A stretch of 64,000 bases of DNA from Aphelocoma coerulescens (GCF_041296385.1 NW_027184085.1:14069301-14133300); one strand, 5' to 3'; shown: positions 14,331-27,204, counted from the stretch's first letter. The notes: a model not told the origin generated them from the sequence alone. A program made the numbers and translations.

Positions 14331-14888
14331 TGGGCTTATTTAGAAGTCTGCTAGTTTTTAAACAAACCAGTGGGAGGCACTAAGTCAGAATAACAATTTA
14401 ATAGGGAAATTAAAAAAAAAAAAAAAGGCAGAAAACACTGGGTTAAACTGACATAGTCAGGATACAACCTGACACCCTGTTAGTCAGGGTGGCGGTAGCA
14501 GTCCGATAAGATGGTGGCTGCAGTCCTCCTGAAGTGATGGATGTGGTTCTGTCGAAGCAATGATCCCGTAGAAAGGGCCTGCTCTTCTTCGGAAGGTCCA
14601 GTGGTGGCTGTGTAGCTCCTGTCCTCTGGGAATCCAGTGGAAAGGTTGTCTGCAGTGTTTGGAATCTCAGATTATATCCAGGATGGGATGCTTGGTTCCT
14701 CCCTCTGGGTGGAGCATATCACAACGGGGGTGATGAGTCATGAGGCCAAGTGTTGATTAGGCTCATTAACAGAAGATAGTCCGGAGGGAGTTATCTCTGA
14801 GCCATGCAGCAGGACAATGATGGGCCATTAACAGAGAGAGAGTCTGGGGGGAGGAGGCAAGGAAACACTGCCCCTCCTGGTTTCAACA
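14331..14888 (-). mobile_element. Solo LTR of an avian endogenous retrovirus
   Basis: On the minus strand the 558-bp element starts TGTTGAAACCAGG (from 14888) and ends in CCCA at 14331, giving TG...CA ends. The flanking 5-mers, cctca (14326-14330) and gctca (14889-14893), match at four of five bases, consistent with a slightly diverged 5-bp target duplication. Inside, the minus strand has a TATA-like GATATAAT (14671-14678), a G/C-rich downstream part with several CpG, then a T15 run (14412-14426) and an AT-rich end. This looks like the U3-R-U5 order. From memory the sequence resembles LTRs of songbird class III (ERVL-like) retroviruses. No gag, pol or env sequence is adjacent, so it is a recombination-derived solo LTR. 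Family assignment is recall, not a search. Confidence 0.75.
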
Positions 14889-14893
14889 GCTCA

Positions 14894-16116
14894 TGAGGAT
14901 GGTAACCCAGGACAAGAAGTTTCTTTACACTAATTATTTCTATAATTTACCTATGCATTGCCTAAGCAGAGCTCCGCATCTATTACCATCTGCCACAGCC
15001 TTATTAATGTGAGCATTTTCTTACTCTGTATTACTTTCATCATTCTGTCAAACCAACTTGTTGTAAACCAATGTAGCATAATTTAATATACTTCATAGAC
15101 CCATCAAACAGGATAAAGAAATATTGCTTTGAGAAAGACAAAAGTTAGTATTTTTCAAAGAATTAACTGTAAGACAGAACTAATATTTGTAAGGTGACCT
15201 GCATGACAGAGTTAGGATATTTATGGAAAATATATTTGGAAGTTATTCTATATGATAATGTTAATTACCCACAAGAGATGGGTGTTGTGGGTAGGAGAAC
15301 TACCTACATTTGCTTGGGGTATTCACATATAATAATTATCTTAGTTATGCCTACATGTTTATAATAAATAGTCTTTCCTTTTTTATATTGAAATTCTTAG
15401 TTTAGTAGAAAAAGATTTTTCATCAAATATCAATCCGTTTCTCTACTCACTAACACCCACTGAATTTAATAGTGCAAAAAACAGAGAACATCTGACTCAT
15501 ATCATACAGACTGGAGTAGAGATTTAATATAAGTGAATTGCAGTCGTGCTAAACTACAGATATACACAACCAGTATCTTTATAACACTCTAATGAACTTC
15601 AGAACTATATAATTTTTTACGAAATATAGTGTTATAAAATAAGTATCTCGCATTATAATGCCAAACAGACAGATTAAGTTGGCTTTGGAAATGTAACAAT
15701 CTAGTCTCATCAAATCACAGCTTCTGACACCAGCAATTTTTTCCAAGATCCATATGACTAAAACATATGCTTCAGCTGAACAGCAAGAAAAAGTAGTTCA
15801 CACTGAGACAACCCTGATGGAGCTGCCTCGGTATAAAACCAGCCATCCTGGAGCACTAGGAATACTGTTTACCACATGCAAGCCAAATTAATACAGATAT
15901 TTCCAGAGAAGAAAGCTGCAGCTATTTGATTAAATCATGGGGTTTTACTGATATGCTTAAATGTTTTTTTAAGCAGTATACTGATTTATTCTAATCTGTT
16001 TTCAAAGTATAACATAGCAGTATAATGATGTACAATACATTTTTAGACTTTTTAAACATATGTGAGGCAGAATGAGTTGTCAGTTATATCAATCAATTTT
16101 AAGGGTTTAAAGAAAC
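14894..16116. other. Unique AT-rich sequence, no gene seen
   Basis: No recognisable repeat or gene. The composition is very AT-rich, especially 15080-15700. Confidence 0.5.
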
Positions 16117-16235
16117 CCAACAAAAAAACCAACCAAACAAACAAAAATGAAACAAAAAAATAAACAATGTCAAAAAATGTAACATTAAAAAAACAAACAA
16201 ACAAAAAAAAAAGGCAAAAACAAACAACCAACCAC
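16117..16235. repeat. A-rich low-complexity tract, (CAAA)n-like
   Basis: About 120 bases are composed of A-runs separated by single C or short non-A bases, with units such as CAAACAAA. On the minus strand this makes the phenylalanine/leucine/valine-rich open frames seen here, which are artefacts of composition. It may be the decayed A-rich remnant of a retroposed sequence, but no body is recognised. Confidence 0.8.
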
Positions 16236-19200
16236 AACATAAAACATTAATCGGAGCTAAAGTAAGAGGAGTCTGAAATATGTTCAAGTGTGATCAATGT
16301 CAGCCAACAGCTTAACAGGCTTCACTTACTAGGACGTCTGCAGGAACTATCAAAGTGCATACAAAATATCATCCCTGATTTGGGACGAGTTTTTTGTATG
16401 AGAAGTTGACTGTTACTCCTTTCTGAAACAGTAAACTTTTTTAAAACTAGTCACTCTGGTTAATTTTCATAGAAATCACTGTTTACAAAAAGGGAGGATT
16501 CAATTAAAATAATTGTGAAATATGGGCTGCTCATAAAAGGGAAAACCTCTTGTCATTTACACTAATAAAAGTTAAAAATTTCTGAAAGACAAAGAAGCAA
16601 CTGAGATCATCTTTCCCCACACTGAAATAAAAGCAAAAGCCAAGTCAAGGATCAAAGTCCTCAGGTTTGTTAATTCCTGTTAAAAACTGAAATATTTTTC
16701 CAAACCCAGGACTGGTGCAGATATATGAAATGTTCAAAAGAAAAAAATCATTTAATCAGCATCTTTTTTTTTTTTGTCTCATAGATAAGTTAAAGCAAGG
16801 CTATTCATATTTGTGCCAGCCTTATAATTTTTACTGCCATTCTTGTAATTGAACTCCCCTTTGAGTTTGATTTGTAGAAGTTTCCTCATGCTGGAGACAC
16901 TCAGGATGTCATCAGGTTTTTAAAAGACATTTGCAATGATGTATGACAGCACAGACACTCTGAAAGAGACAACACATACAACAATATCTCCAAGGGGTTA
17001 ATATTATGCCTTTTTTTCTGTTTGTTTACTTGTCTGTGCAGAATGGACATGTCCACTTCAAAACGGAAATGATGGATTTATTCTTTTAGCCCAGAGGAGA
17101 CACGCTGGGAGAAATTTGAAATGGTCTCCTGGTTTGACAACACCACATTAATTAATACTATCAAAATGAGCAACAACTGAACACATGCATATGCTGCTGA
17201 TTTAATCTAGATTGCATTTCCCCAGTTTTCTTGAGGGGAAATAAATATGGATAATGTCAAAATAAGACTACATAGTATGCCCTGCTTATACTTTTTCCAT
17301 TAGACCCGTTAAAGACAGAAAATAAAGACTCTGAACCAGAAACCAGACTTCTGCTTCAAAATAGAGATAAAATGCAGTCTGTTGACTGCTTTTTGAGATA
17401 CAGGTTTTGTACCTATCATAGGGATACAGTGAAGTTCTTTTACTAGACCAAATTTCCCCACTTAACTAATGGCAAAAATAGTTTATATTAGTTACAGTAG
17501 TACTTGGACATGTTGAGTATGAATCCATGCATGCAAACAAGGTCCCTTTGAGGAAGAAGGGGAATTGCTGCACAGCTTTTAGTTGAACCACCTGCCCAAA
17601 ATGTATCACATATGGACTTCAGTTTAGGTTTGGGTCTCCGAGAGCAGCAGAGCAAAAAGTTCATGTAGCAGCAGCTCACTGTTGTGTCAACATTTGCAAG
17701 TCAAGTGGACTCTTAAAAACACTTAAACTTGGACTTTAATAATTTTTTTGCTTGCTCTGGATTTGAATTTTTTCTCCATTAGCATTGCAGAAGGTGATTC
17801 TATCTCCAACTAAACAGCTTTGTTTTGCTGCTTCTAACCAAAACCAATTTCTCCTGGCTCCTGTCAGATTCCCTTTTAAATCTAAATTGTTACTAAAATA
17901 ACAGAAATACTTAGGAAAAACACTTCTGTTTCCCTTGAAGAAGCACAGTAGCCAGACTGTGAAGCTGTGCAACAAGTACACAATTTTTTTTTCCATTGGC
18001 AGGTAACATTGTCTATATAGACATAAACTACAGCAAATCTAGAGATGCTGCAGCTCTCACAGTGCACAGCAGCAGAGCAGTTCTTATTCCTGCTTCTCAT
18101 CTTTTGGATTAGGCAAGACCCCAAGCTTTCTTTGATCAGTATGCTGTGGTTTGGGTCCTACCCCAGATGACTAATGTCTTGGTGGAACTATTTTCAGTCA
18201 AGGGATTATTTGTGTACTCCCTTTTGAATACTGATCCTGCCACATCCACTTTGTGTCACAGCCCTAAACAACAAGAGGGGAAGTGCTGCCAGCATTTCTC
18301 CTGTGATCTTTGCGTGAGCATCCCTGTCCAAATTGCTGCCCACTCACTCTTCCTGGCACTGCAAGACTGCTGTGGGAATTGTAAAGCCATTGAAATGGCA
18401 CCTTCACATACAGACCAAACACAGCTTCTGTTTCCTCATGCCTTGTTTCCAACATCACTCCATTTGGTTGTTATTTTTCTGGGAAGAATCCCTTTGGCTT
18501 TCCCCTGTTGTTAAAGTACTTTAAAAGTACATAAGAATTAAAGCCTCTGTTAATAAGGTGGTAATGCATTCAACAAACAGGGTTACTACTGTCAGACTGA
18601 CAGAGGGGAAGCAAAAAGAGCACATGGCCTCCTTACATTTCAGAAAAAAGGTAGTCCTTCCCTGGACCCTGAACTATTAGTATATATATTATTGTTGGTT
18701 TAACATTAAACAGCAAATGACCACAGCCACCTTGTGGTCCTCAGATTTTCCCACTTTTGATTCATATGGGTCCCTACTCAATGTGCTTCTGATTCTGAGT
18801 AACCTGCTAGTCCTTGTTCATTGCAGGTGCGACCAAGGGCCACTTTCAGTTTTGGACTCCTCTGCAGAGATTATATGCCTTAGCTGTGCAAGCCTCAGCA
18901 TTGCAACACTTGAATTTCCATTTGGATGCAGCCCTAATTTGCTGTACAGCTTCTCAGGCCTCGAGTAGTATATTGGTAATGCATTCAGAAACATTGAATA
19001 AATTGCTATGTCTGATAAATACACAAAAAACTTCTCCCTGGAAGAACAGTCTAAATTTTCACATAAAGAAGAAACCATGGCACATTTTCACTGTTTGGGA
19101 TTCAGGGCCATATGCAGATTTTCCCTCTGAACTTCAAGAAGACAAGTGGACCTGAAAAAGTTGTCTGTCCTCCTGTTAGTAGCAGGACGCTGAACAAAAT

Positions 19201-19590
19201 GTCCATGATTATATGGACAAGGCATAGGCAAAGCAACATGCCTTGATTTAGAGCTGTGGGTGTTGTGCTCCATAAGATATAAACAGCATCATGACCTGGA
19301 TACACACTGCTCTCCTTGGCTGAGGCAATTCTCCAAAAGCATGCTGGCTTTTTGGTTATGATTTTCATCTTTATCTATTTATCTATCTCCGTTCGATGTA
19401 TGCAAACCTCGGAGCCTAATTGAGGGTCAGAATAAAAACAGGCATCAGAGTATGGTGATCTAAATGTCTTCATCTAACTGTGGACCTACCTAGGTCACAT
19501 AAACTGGCACACCAGTCACTCTCCATCCTCTGCACAGCCAAAAGAGCCAGCTGAGGGCACCTGCAGGGAACCAGCCAGATCCCAAGTGTG
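16236..19590. other. Unique sequence, no gene seen
   Basis: No gene recognised. A strong 3' splice-site-like sequence ends at 17041, but no donor or conserved downstream frame supports an exon. Frames of 80-122 codons at 17736-19155 lie on both strands in overlapping positions and look like chance. Confidence 0.45.
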
Positions 19591-19614
19591 CTGAATTACC
19601 TTGTGGTAATTCAG
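19591..19614. repeat. Perfect 10-bp inverted repeat, 4-nt loop
   Basis: Arms CTGAATTACC (19591-19600) and GGTAATTCAG (19605-19614) are exact reverse complements around the loop TTGT. It could form a hairpin in RNA or single-stranded DNA. No surrounding transposon or RNA gene was recognised. Confidence 0.85.
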
Positions 19615-22426
19615 AGGTGCTTGTACTTTCAAATTAGACATGAAGGCAACATTAAGTAAGCTCCTAGTCTAGATGCCTCAGGTAAGTGCCATGGCTTAGA
19701 TGGCATGTATCTGGGCTCATGTACCCCTGTGTCAGCTTCAGGAGAAGCTGACAACACACCCAGCTCTAATGTGGAAGTGCAGAATGTTATTCATCATTTG
19801 TAAATTGGCACCCTGACATCTCCTTCCTCTCTGCAGCTCTGCACTCAAGGACTTGGTTGTGATTTACCCCACTGCAACAGCTGCCAAGTCTGCATCCAGA
19901 CTACCTTAATTAAAAGCAATTGTGTTAGATAAGGGCAAGTAAAAACATGTCATAAAAGAAATCAGACAGAAAGAATAATCTTAAATATGCCTCAGGTTAA
20001 AATTACTCTGAAAATTGCTAAGAAGGCTAAATATTGTGGATTTAATTTTTAATGTGCCTTTAATATGATGACAAAGTTTTAGTTTGTAGTTCCTTGCCTG
20101 AGAAAATTCACCTTCTTCCTTTTGTCTGTCTGGTACCCTAAGTGCCTGTAGACATTTGTCCTTGGTAAGCTCCTTCATCCCTAGCTACTTGAAATTGCAT
20201 TTAACCTAACATTACGTCTGTGTTTCACACTGGCTAACATTCAAAAACAATTGTAAGGGTTTAGGAACATTTCCTCTAGCCAAACCAATGCTTTTGCATG
20301 AATAACTGATTGTTCTCTTTTTCCTCCCCTGAAAGCTGTTTGCACAATATAAACAAGTTTTTCTGAGGGACTGCCATGAAGAAAGTCAATTTGGCTCTGT
20401 ACTGACTGTGTTGGAAAATGATTCTCTGACCTGCCTTGTGTGCGGTATGTGAGCTAAATCTCCCAGGATAAAGCAGTTACATATCTACATAAAGGGAATT
20501 CAGGCATTGCATGCACAGTGCATTTCTCACACAGATAATCAGGAGCAGCTCTAGACTAAGACGAGGGCAGTCACCTTGAGCAGTTTCTACAGGACTGGCA
20601 AAGAAGCCACAGACTCGAGGTGCACTGGAAAGGCAAATCTATTGGTGTTGCTTCCACCACCAACTCAGCATCAAGATTTTTGAGAAACACAGAAAGTTTT
20701 TCTGACAGCAAGGTCACTTTTCTCTCTTGCCTGCACCTGCAGCAGCAGTGGTAGCAAAACTAGGATTACTTTCTCTCACTCCCATCATGCCTTTTTTTGC
20801 TCCCTGATGACAGTGGGAGAAACCTTGCAATGGTTTGCAACCCTTTGTGTGTCAAATTCCCTTGTTCCCGCATGACTAGGATGTCTCAAGGCAAGTCTAG
20901 CTGCCTAGCTGTCCGTTTTTGTGAACACATGGGGAGAAATGAAGTTTTAACATTAAAATCAAAATACAGTGTGAGATCCAACTAACAAAGGGGAGGAGTC
21001 CCTATGTCAAATAAAGACAAAGAACCCAAAAGTGGTAGGGAGATGACTGACTTCCCAGAAGGACCTCAGAACACTGGCATTTCAAAGGTGTGGCTATGGA
21101 AATGTCTGCTTGCAGAAAATCCTAGACTAAGTCAGACGTCCTGATCCAGGAGCTGGAGACAAAAATACATGGAAGTCCTTTGTGAAAAACACGATATGTA
21201 GTCGACTTCTGCTTCTATGGACTTACGTTTCTCCTGAACATTTGGGGAGTTTATCTTGCACATGATTTCCATTGCACACCATTAGTCTAAATGCAATTAT
21301 CGTCTGCATCCGTGCAGGTACACTCACCTTAGAACTGCAGTAGACTGCCTGACTAAGTACAATTACGATACAGCTCCTGGATTTTAGAAATTATACAAAG
21401 TTCTGTACTCAGCAGACAATTAAAATTTGAATATTTGCAGAAGCAAGCTGTTCCCAGACCTGCAATTAAACAGCTAACTGGGTTAGAAGACTGTTTCTGT
21501 GAACAAGCTTTTCTGCTGAATCACATTGGCTTTCATCAGCATGTCATAACATACAGGGTTTCGGAAAACAGCATTGCATGGGGAAACCTAGATAAAAGCT
21601 ACTGGGTTTCATACAAAAAAAGGGTCAGCCTTTCTAGAAAAAGGTTGAATTCAGAGAGAAGCACTTTTGTATCAAAATGGTTTCTGTTATGTAATGAAAC
21701 ACAGACATAAACATTGCATTCACAAATACACCCTCATTTTAGTGACCAAACTGCAAGATTTACATGTATGTGAACTACATAAGCATACTATCTATAAGTT
21801 AACCATAGATACCCCTCATCTCTTCTTTGTTGCAGTAACCTAAGTCCCAAATAGCATATAAAATGTCCTGTTTTTTCATCTGTGGGTTAGACTCATCTCA
21901 CCAAATACTACCCATATCAAAGGTACACAGCCAGGATAAACTACTAACCAGGGAAAAGCTTCCCAAGAATGACACATCATACCTACCCCATCTAACAGGA
22001 ATAGTCCTTCTCTACCACAAACTACTGAGATAACTTAAACATCCAATTTTGGACTAGATAACTAATTCGCTGGTGGCCAAGATGAATCCCAGTCTACATA
22101 TGCAATTGGTAGAACAAGAAGCCATTATTTTGATGACATCATTAAAAAGCAATAAAATACTATTTAGAAATGTGAAAGAGCAGAAGAAACATGAAGATAT
22201 GTTTTTGGATTTATGATATGCTAATTCTAAAAAGTATTTAATGTTTTAGAAACTGTCTCTAGACTTTCTTTAAAATGCACCAGCAAACTATCCTCTCATG
22301 CTACTCAAGCACTTGATATTATCTTCCTGTTTCTCCACAATCTTTCCATGTTACAGACTAAAACTCTGGTTCTCTGCAGATGATGTCAATTTAGACACAT
22401 TCTTATATGTGTTTTTACTTCTTTTC
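19615..22426. other. Unique sequence, no gene seen
   Basis: No recognisable repeat or gene. Short open frames under 92 codons carry no motif. Confidence 0.45.
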
Positions 22427-22640
22427 AGATCACAGAATTGTAGAAAGCTTTGGAAAAGACCTCTAAGATCAGCAAGTTCAACCTTCAACCAAATACCACC
22501 ATGCCCACTAAATCATATCACAGAGTGCCATGTTAATTTGTTTTTTGAACACTTCCAAGGACAGTGACTCCACCACTTTCCTGAGAATCAACTTGAAATC
22601 TCGGGATATTTTACCTTCTTTGACTATAATGTCTTCCAAT
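22427..22640 (-). mobile_element. CR1 LINE 3' fragment, minus strand
   Basis: The left edge is the reverse complement of a CR1 3' terminus (tcacagaattgtag, followed by aaaagacctctaagatc). It continues through the usual 3' untranslated landmarks: accaccatgcccactaaa at about 22495, ttttttgaacacttccaagg at about 22542 and gtgactccaccacttt at about 22564. The fragment is 5'-truncated, with similarity fading near 22640. Divergence is moderate. CR1 elements are non-LTR retrotransposons whose copies are normally cut short at the 5' end. Confidence 0.8.
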
Positions 22641-22812
22641 GTTTTTTTTCTCTTCATTTGACAATAACTCTTAATTCTCTTTCCACTATTTTTAAAATAA
22701 TTTCCACCAAAGTCCTTCACTTGCAAGTAATCCACACCTAGTTAAACATTTACATGCCCTTTAGTGAAACTGGGGATGCAAGCTGAACAGTTTTGAAAAT
22801 ATGACAGTGTTG

Positions 22813-22839
22813 GAACAGTAACTGTATTGGTTACTGTTC
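22813..22839. repeat. Perfect 10-bp inverted repeat, 7-nt loop
   Basis: Arms GAACAGTAAC (22813-22822) and GTTACTGTTC (22830-22839) are exact reverse complements. The hairpin lies 84 bp upstream of a second perfect hairpin at 22924. Confidence 0.85.
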
Positions 22840-22923
22840 ATTTTTCTTCATTTAACTCAAAGATAATTCAAACATTCATGAAAGAATCTTGTCTCTCCAA
22901 CTTTGTCTTTACAGCAGAATAGT

Positions 22924-22953
22924 TTAAGAATCAACTAATCTGTTGATTCTTAA
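22924..22953. repeat. Perfect 12-bp inverted repeat, 6-nt loop
   Basis: Arms TTAAGAATCAAC (22924-22935) and GTTGATTCTTAA (22942-22953) pair without mismatch around TAATCT. Together with the hairpin at 22813 it makes two perfect stems within 141 bp. Neither is recognised as part of a known repeat. Confidence 0.87.
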
Positions 22954-25900
22954 TTTAATGCTGTGGATGTTGATTTTGTCATCAGTAGTTAAAGATGTGA
23001 TGAAACAACTGTCTCTATAACCTCAGGGTAGTGCTCTGAAACTTTCATCTTCAGGCTGAAAACAACCTCTTCTTAGTGTCAGCTTGTAGCTTATTTATGT
23101 AAAATTAAACACCCACTCTAGCAAAGTCTGCTCATTGAAATTTGAACTTTACTAACATCTGAAGGTGCCACAACCACTACTTTGCAGCTTGGTGACAAAG
23201 ATTCTATGAAAAATAAAGGGAAGTTGCAAATGCCAGGATACCCTGATGTCTAGTACAAAATATATTTTTATGATGATATGGGAATTGCCAAAAGCTCCAC
23301 AATATGGCCTAGTATGGATAAGATTTTTTTGTCCCTTTACCATCAGACTTTTTTAAAGAAAGGAGACTGGAATTTCTCTAGCTTGTGCTGAATTCATTTC
23401 TGCACTTTGGGCTGCACTGACTGTATTAAGCAGGGTCAGAGTGCCGCAAATAAAATGTGTTTTCCACACTCTTTTGAAACCAAGAGATACTTTGAGTGAA
23501 GAAAACTTGGTGGTCTGGTCTCGTCTTTCTCGTTCATGGTAAGATATTGAATAATTTTTTCTCAGAAAAATGCCCAAATTGCCAGTTAGATTAGATACAT
23601 CATATCAATCACACAGTTCCCTTATATACATCCAGAGGGTTTCAAGGAGGTCAAAATATTTTATGGGAGTTAAAAAACCACTATTCAGCAAAGATGACTT
23701 TCACAGCTGAGATAATGTGATTTCAGAGAGGAACTCCCCAATCTTACAGTAGAAAACTTAATTTTCTTTCCTGTGGAGAGGTATTTTTTGTTATTATTAT
23801 TTTACTGCATTTAAGACTCACTAGAACATCATAATTATGAAACTATTAGTTTCGGTAGTTAGCCCTTTGACACTCTTTATCAATAGAAGAAATCAACACA
23901 CTAATGGAAAATAAATTACGAATCAATATAGCAATATTTTAAAACAGCACACCAAATAAAAATGAAAACTCATTTTTACTCCAGTTTCTGATGATATGAA
24001 ATACAGGCTGAGAAGCTGAAGACAGGAGTCTTGTTTTGTTGTTGTTTCTTAACAAACAATTTATTTAGAGATTATGTATCAACGGATCAATTTTATCCAG
24101 ATTTACTAGCCTCATTGATTATTGCTACAAAGATTGAAATTTTTTTTATTATTCTTGGTTTTGATCAGGATCAAAGGCTGGTTGGTTCTAGAACTTGTTG
24201 GAAAATATTTAAACATCCTTTACTGGAATTATAATTTAAAGTAAAAAAGTGATAGGCTCATGCAAATATGCAGTAATCACTTGCAGTTCATTCACACAAG
24301 CAGTGTTAGATGTATAAAAAACAACAACATATAAAAGCTTCTAATAGTAAAAAAAAAATTCAAAGCCCATATCCTTATTTTAAATCTGTTAACACAAGAA
24401 CAAGTGGCTGCTAGATTATCAATGTAATGTTATTTTCTATCAGCCTATTAATGCCTGAGTTAATCATGAGTTATGCAAAGTAATTGACCCATGAATATTA
24501 CCTATCATCAGCTCTGGTTCCATTTTGATCTCTATCCATGAAAACACACATTTTCCATGTATTAACAAAGACACTAGTTATAGAAATTTTTTTCTGATTT
24601 TATTTGTTTTCTTGCAACTGAAGATGCTGCTATTCAAGATACATTTTCTGTACAATCCCAGTTTACCTGTCTGAGCTATGCAGGACAAGTCAATTTTCTC
24701 CTCATTCTTTCACAGTACAGGAAGGAAAGATGCAGAATTCAGTGGATACTGCTTTCATTTGACTTTTCAGTTGACCCAAATGAGATTTAGTTATTTATTT
24801 ATTTTAACTTTCCTAAATGACTGCAGATATTGGGAAAGGTTTAATTTTGTCATCTTAATAAACAATTAATTGGTTCCCTGAGAATTAAGTGCAAAATTTG
24901 TATTGTTATTTAAACCTAGGCTTACTTTCAGTCTCAGCAACTAAAAATACCATGCAAACCTGCACAGTGTGGCACCCACACATAAGTACAAAACTGCAAG
25001 GAAATACTCTTTATCTGCAAGTACTAAGCAGTCTTGCTGTCCTGCTCTCAGAGTAAGTTCAATCCTCTAAGCAACAGCATCCGGCAAGGAAGTTTTTGTT
25101 GACAGGGTTTGCTCATAAAGACTGAGCCTGGTTCCCCCTTCCTTATTTCTCAGGCTCTGACTTACCATTTTCCCTACAGCTGAAATACATCAACTGACGA
25201 AAATTCTGGGCCAGATCCTGAATTCTGCTGAGATTTCCTAAGTAGCTGCTTGGCAAATGCAATGGAAGAGGAGTCAGAATGGTGGTGGATTTGGGAAAAA
25301 GGGATAGTGTAAGGACTAGCAACAGGATCAGAATCTGGAGACTGTGAGAAGAGTCAGATGAAGTCCAACAGCTGTGGTCAAAGAAAGCTGCTGTATCTCT
25401 TTTCATCAAAGTCTGATGTGGCAATTGCCCATGATGTAATTGCTGGTTTTTAGTTCTTCATATGAAAAAAAAAGTCCAACAAATTTCTTATGAAAATTGA
25501 AAGGACCTACAGCAGTTGACAGGAAGATAAACAGAGTTAAAGAGAATCCTCTTCTGACAGTAGATCACTGTATTTTTCCCCCTTTTCAGTCATTAACAAC
25601 TTGCAAACCTCAATGAGAGCAAAGTTAAAAGAGTTTTGGTAGTTCAAGGGAAATATAATTTCTTTCTATCCTCCTACCATTCAGTCCCCTCATGGAAGCT
25701 ATCCAGTTGTCATGAATCTAACAATATCCAGACAAAATAAAACATCTGCCATTACTAAAAACCAAGATGAAACAAATAACGTGCTTTACCAACCTAACAA
25801 ACCAGAGCACTCTGAAAAAAGCCAACAGCTTCAGTTGAAAGCTTTATCATGCCTTTTTCATAGAAATATGGAGATCAGAGGAGGACCTCATGACACCATA

Positions 25901-26783
25901 CAATATCATGCTTCCCTGTCCTTGTCTGGTGACAAGTTACTTTTAAGAAGTATTACCAAAATCTGACAGTACAAAGCTCAGGCCAATCTATCTCAGATAA
26001 TGAGATATTAATAGTTTTTCCTCACCTCTTTTTTTCTTTCACAATCCTGAGAACTAACTATGACCTTTAATGAAATGAGAACTGAGATTCTAAAACCACA
26101 TGAATCAAAACCTGCTGGAAAATACATGAGTCTTGATATCATAAGACAATCTGTGCAAAGTACACAATATGCAGGATTTTATTACAATTATTATGATGAT
26201 TCTTCTATTTAATTTGAACAGGGTGTATACGGCTTTGCAGAGAACACAAAACTACTCTGTAAGAAATGCAAAATGTGTAACAAGTTTATGAGTTCTGAAT
26301 AATGATACAGGTAATGAAACTGTATGGGTTTTATCCTTTGTGTGTGCTGACGCAGCTTAATAGAGGCACTGGAAAAATAACTGGGAAAGCAGCACAGGAC
26401 ATTTGGATAACTAACCTCCTAAAAAACACTGCAAAGCAACTATCAGACACCAGTTCTCTTACAGGCAAACTCGATATTGGTCAGATTTGGAAACCTGGAG
26501 ATGAAGGCTGTTGAGAACTAAATTTTCTTTAGAACTTACTAATAGTGTATTCAATTTCCAGAAATGTAACTCTTAACCTTTCCTTGGTACATCCTAACTC
26601 ATAAAAATAACTGCCTCAACAGATGGCAACAGGGGTCTCTAGATTGAATGCTGCTAACTGAACTCAAAACTCTCTAGTCTTCTGGTTTTTTTCTAGTTTC
26701 CAATCTTCAGTCCTTTCTAGTACATGGAGAAGAGAGGCACCTAAAGTCAGCAAAATGTGCAGGGACCCAGTTATGCACAGGAA
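22954..26783. other. Unique AT-rich sequence, no gene seen
   Basis: No gene or interspersed repeat recognised. Contains short T- and A-runs and TTTA-rich stretches (for example near 24790), all low complexity. Confidence 0.45.
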
Positions 26784-26788
26784 GGCAC
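26784..26788. repeat. Left target-site duplication (ggcac)
   Basis: Identical to 27200-27204 on the other side of the element at 26789-27199. The exact match directly next to TGT/ACA ends supports the element boundaries. Confidence 0.7.
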
Positions 26789-27199
26789 TGTGGGGAAATG
26801 GACCCCAGGACGGACGACAGGTCACGAGTTCTTCACACTTTTAAAGGTTTGGTTCATTTGCATATCAGGGTTAATTCTCCAATTAAAGCTTCAATTTAAT
26901 GATGTAATTCCCCTCAGCTTGCCCCCTTTTCAGAGGCTTTAGGTTTACACATTTTGGGCCTAGGACGGTCTGGGTGTCCTTGAAGAGCAGGCCTGGAGAG
27001 GCTTTGTTATCTCTGCCTGGCATGAGAGAGTAGAAGTTAACAGGCTACAAAAAACTTCAGAGTTACACACTAAGAAGTACAGAATTTGAAAAATATATAA
27101 GTTAAAACCTAAGGCATCCCTGGGGGATAGCCTGAAAATGGAAAAGTGAAACAGTCACACATCTCCTAGAGGGTCTTGTTATCTGATGTTCCTGGGACA
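26789..27199 (-). mobile_element. Solo LTR flanked by a 5-bp duplication
   Basis: The 411-bp element has TGT...ACA ends (plus-strand tgtgggg at 26789, gggaca ending at 27199). It is bracketed by identical 5-mers ggcac at 26784-26788 and 27200-27204, the classic mark of retroviral integration. Read on the minus strand there is an octamer-like ATGCAAAT followed by CCTTTAAAAG, a TATA-like box, then a short CpG-containing segment ending CCCCACA. This order favours the minus orientation, but no clear AATAAA was seen, so orientation is less sure than the boundaries. From memory, similar sequences recur in songbird genomes as LTRs. No internal retroviral sequence is adjacent. The alternative is a non-autonomous LTR-like element. 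Confidence 0.7.
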
Positions 27200-27204
27200 G
27201 GCAC

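Noticed and set aside
16052..16287. Phe/Leu/Val-rich minus-strand frames that look like membrane proteins
   Set aside because: Translation of the A-rich low-complexity tract; hydrophobicity is an artefact of T-rich codons.
17008..17090. Possible terminal exon after the acceptor ending at 17041
   Set aside because: Good pyrimidine tract and CAG, but the following frame closes after 15 codons and there is no conserved partner; one strong acceptor alone is expected by chance.
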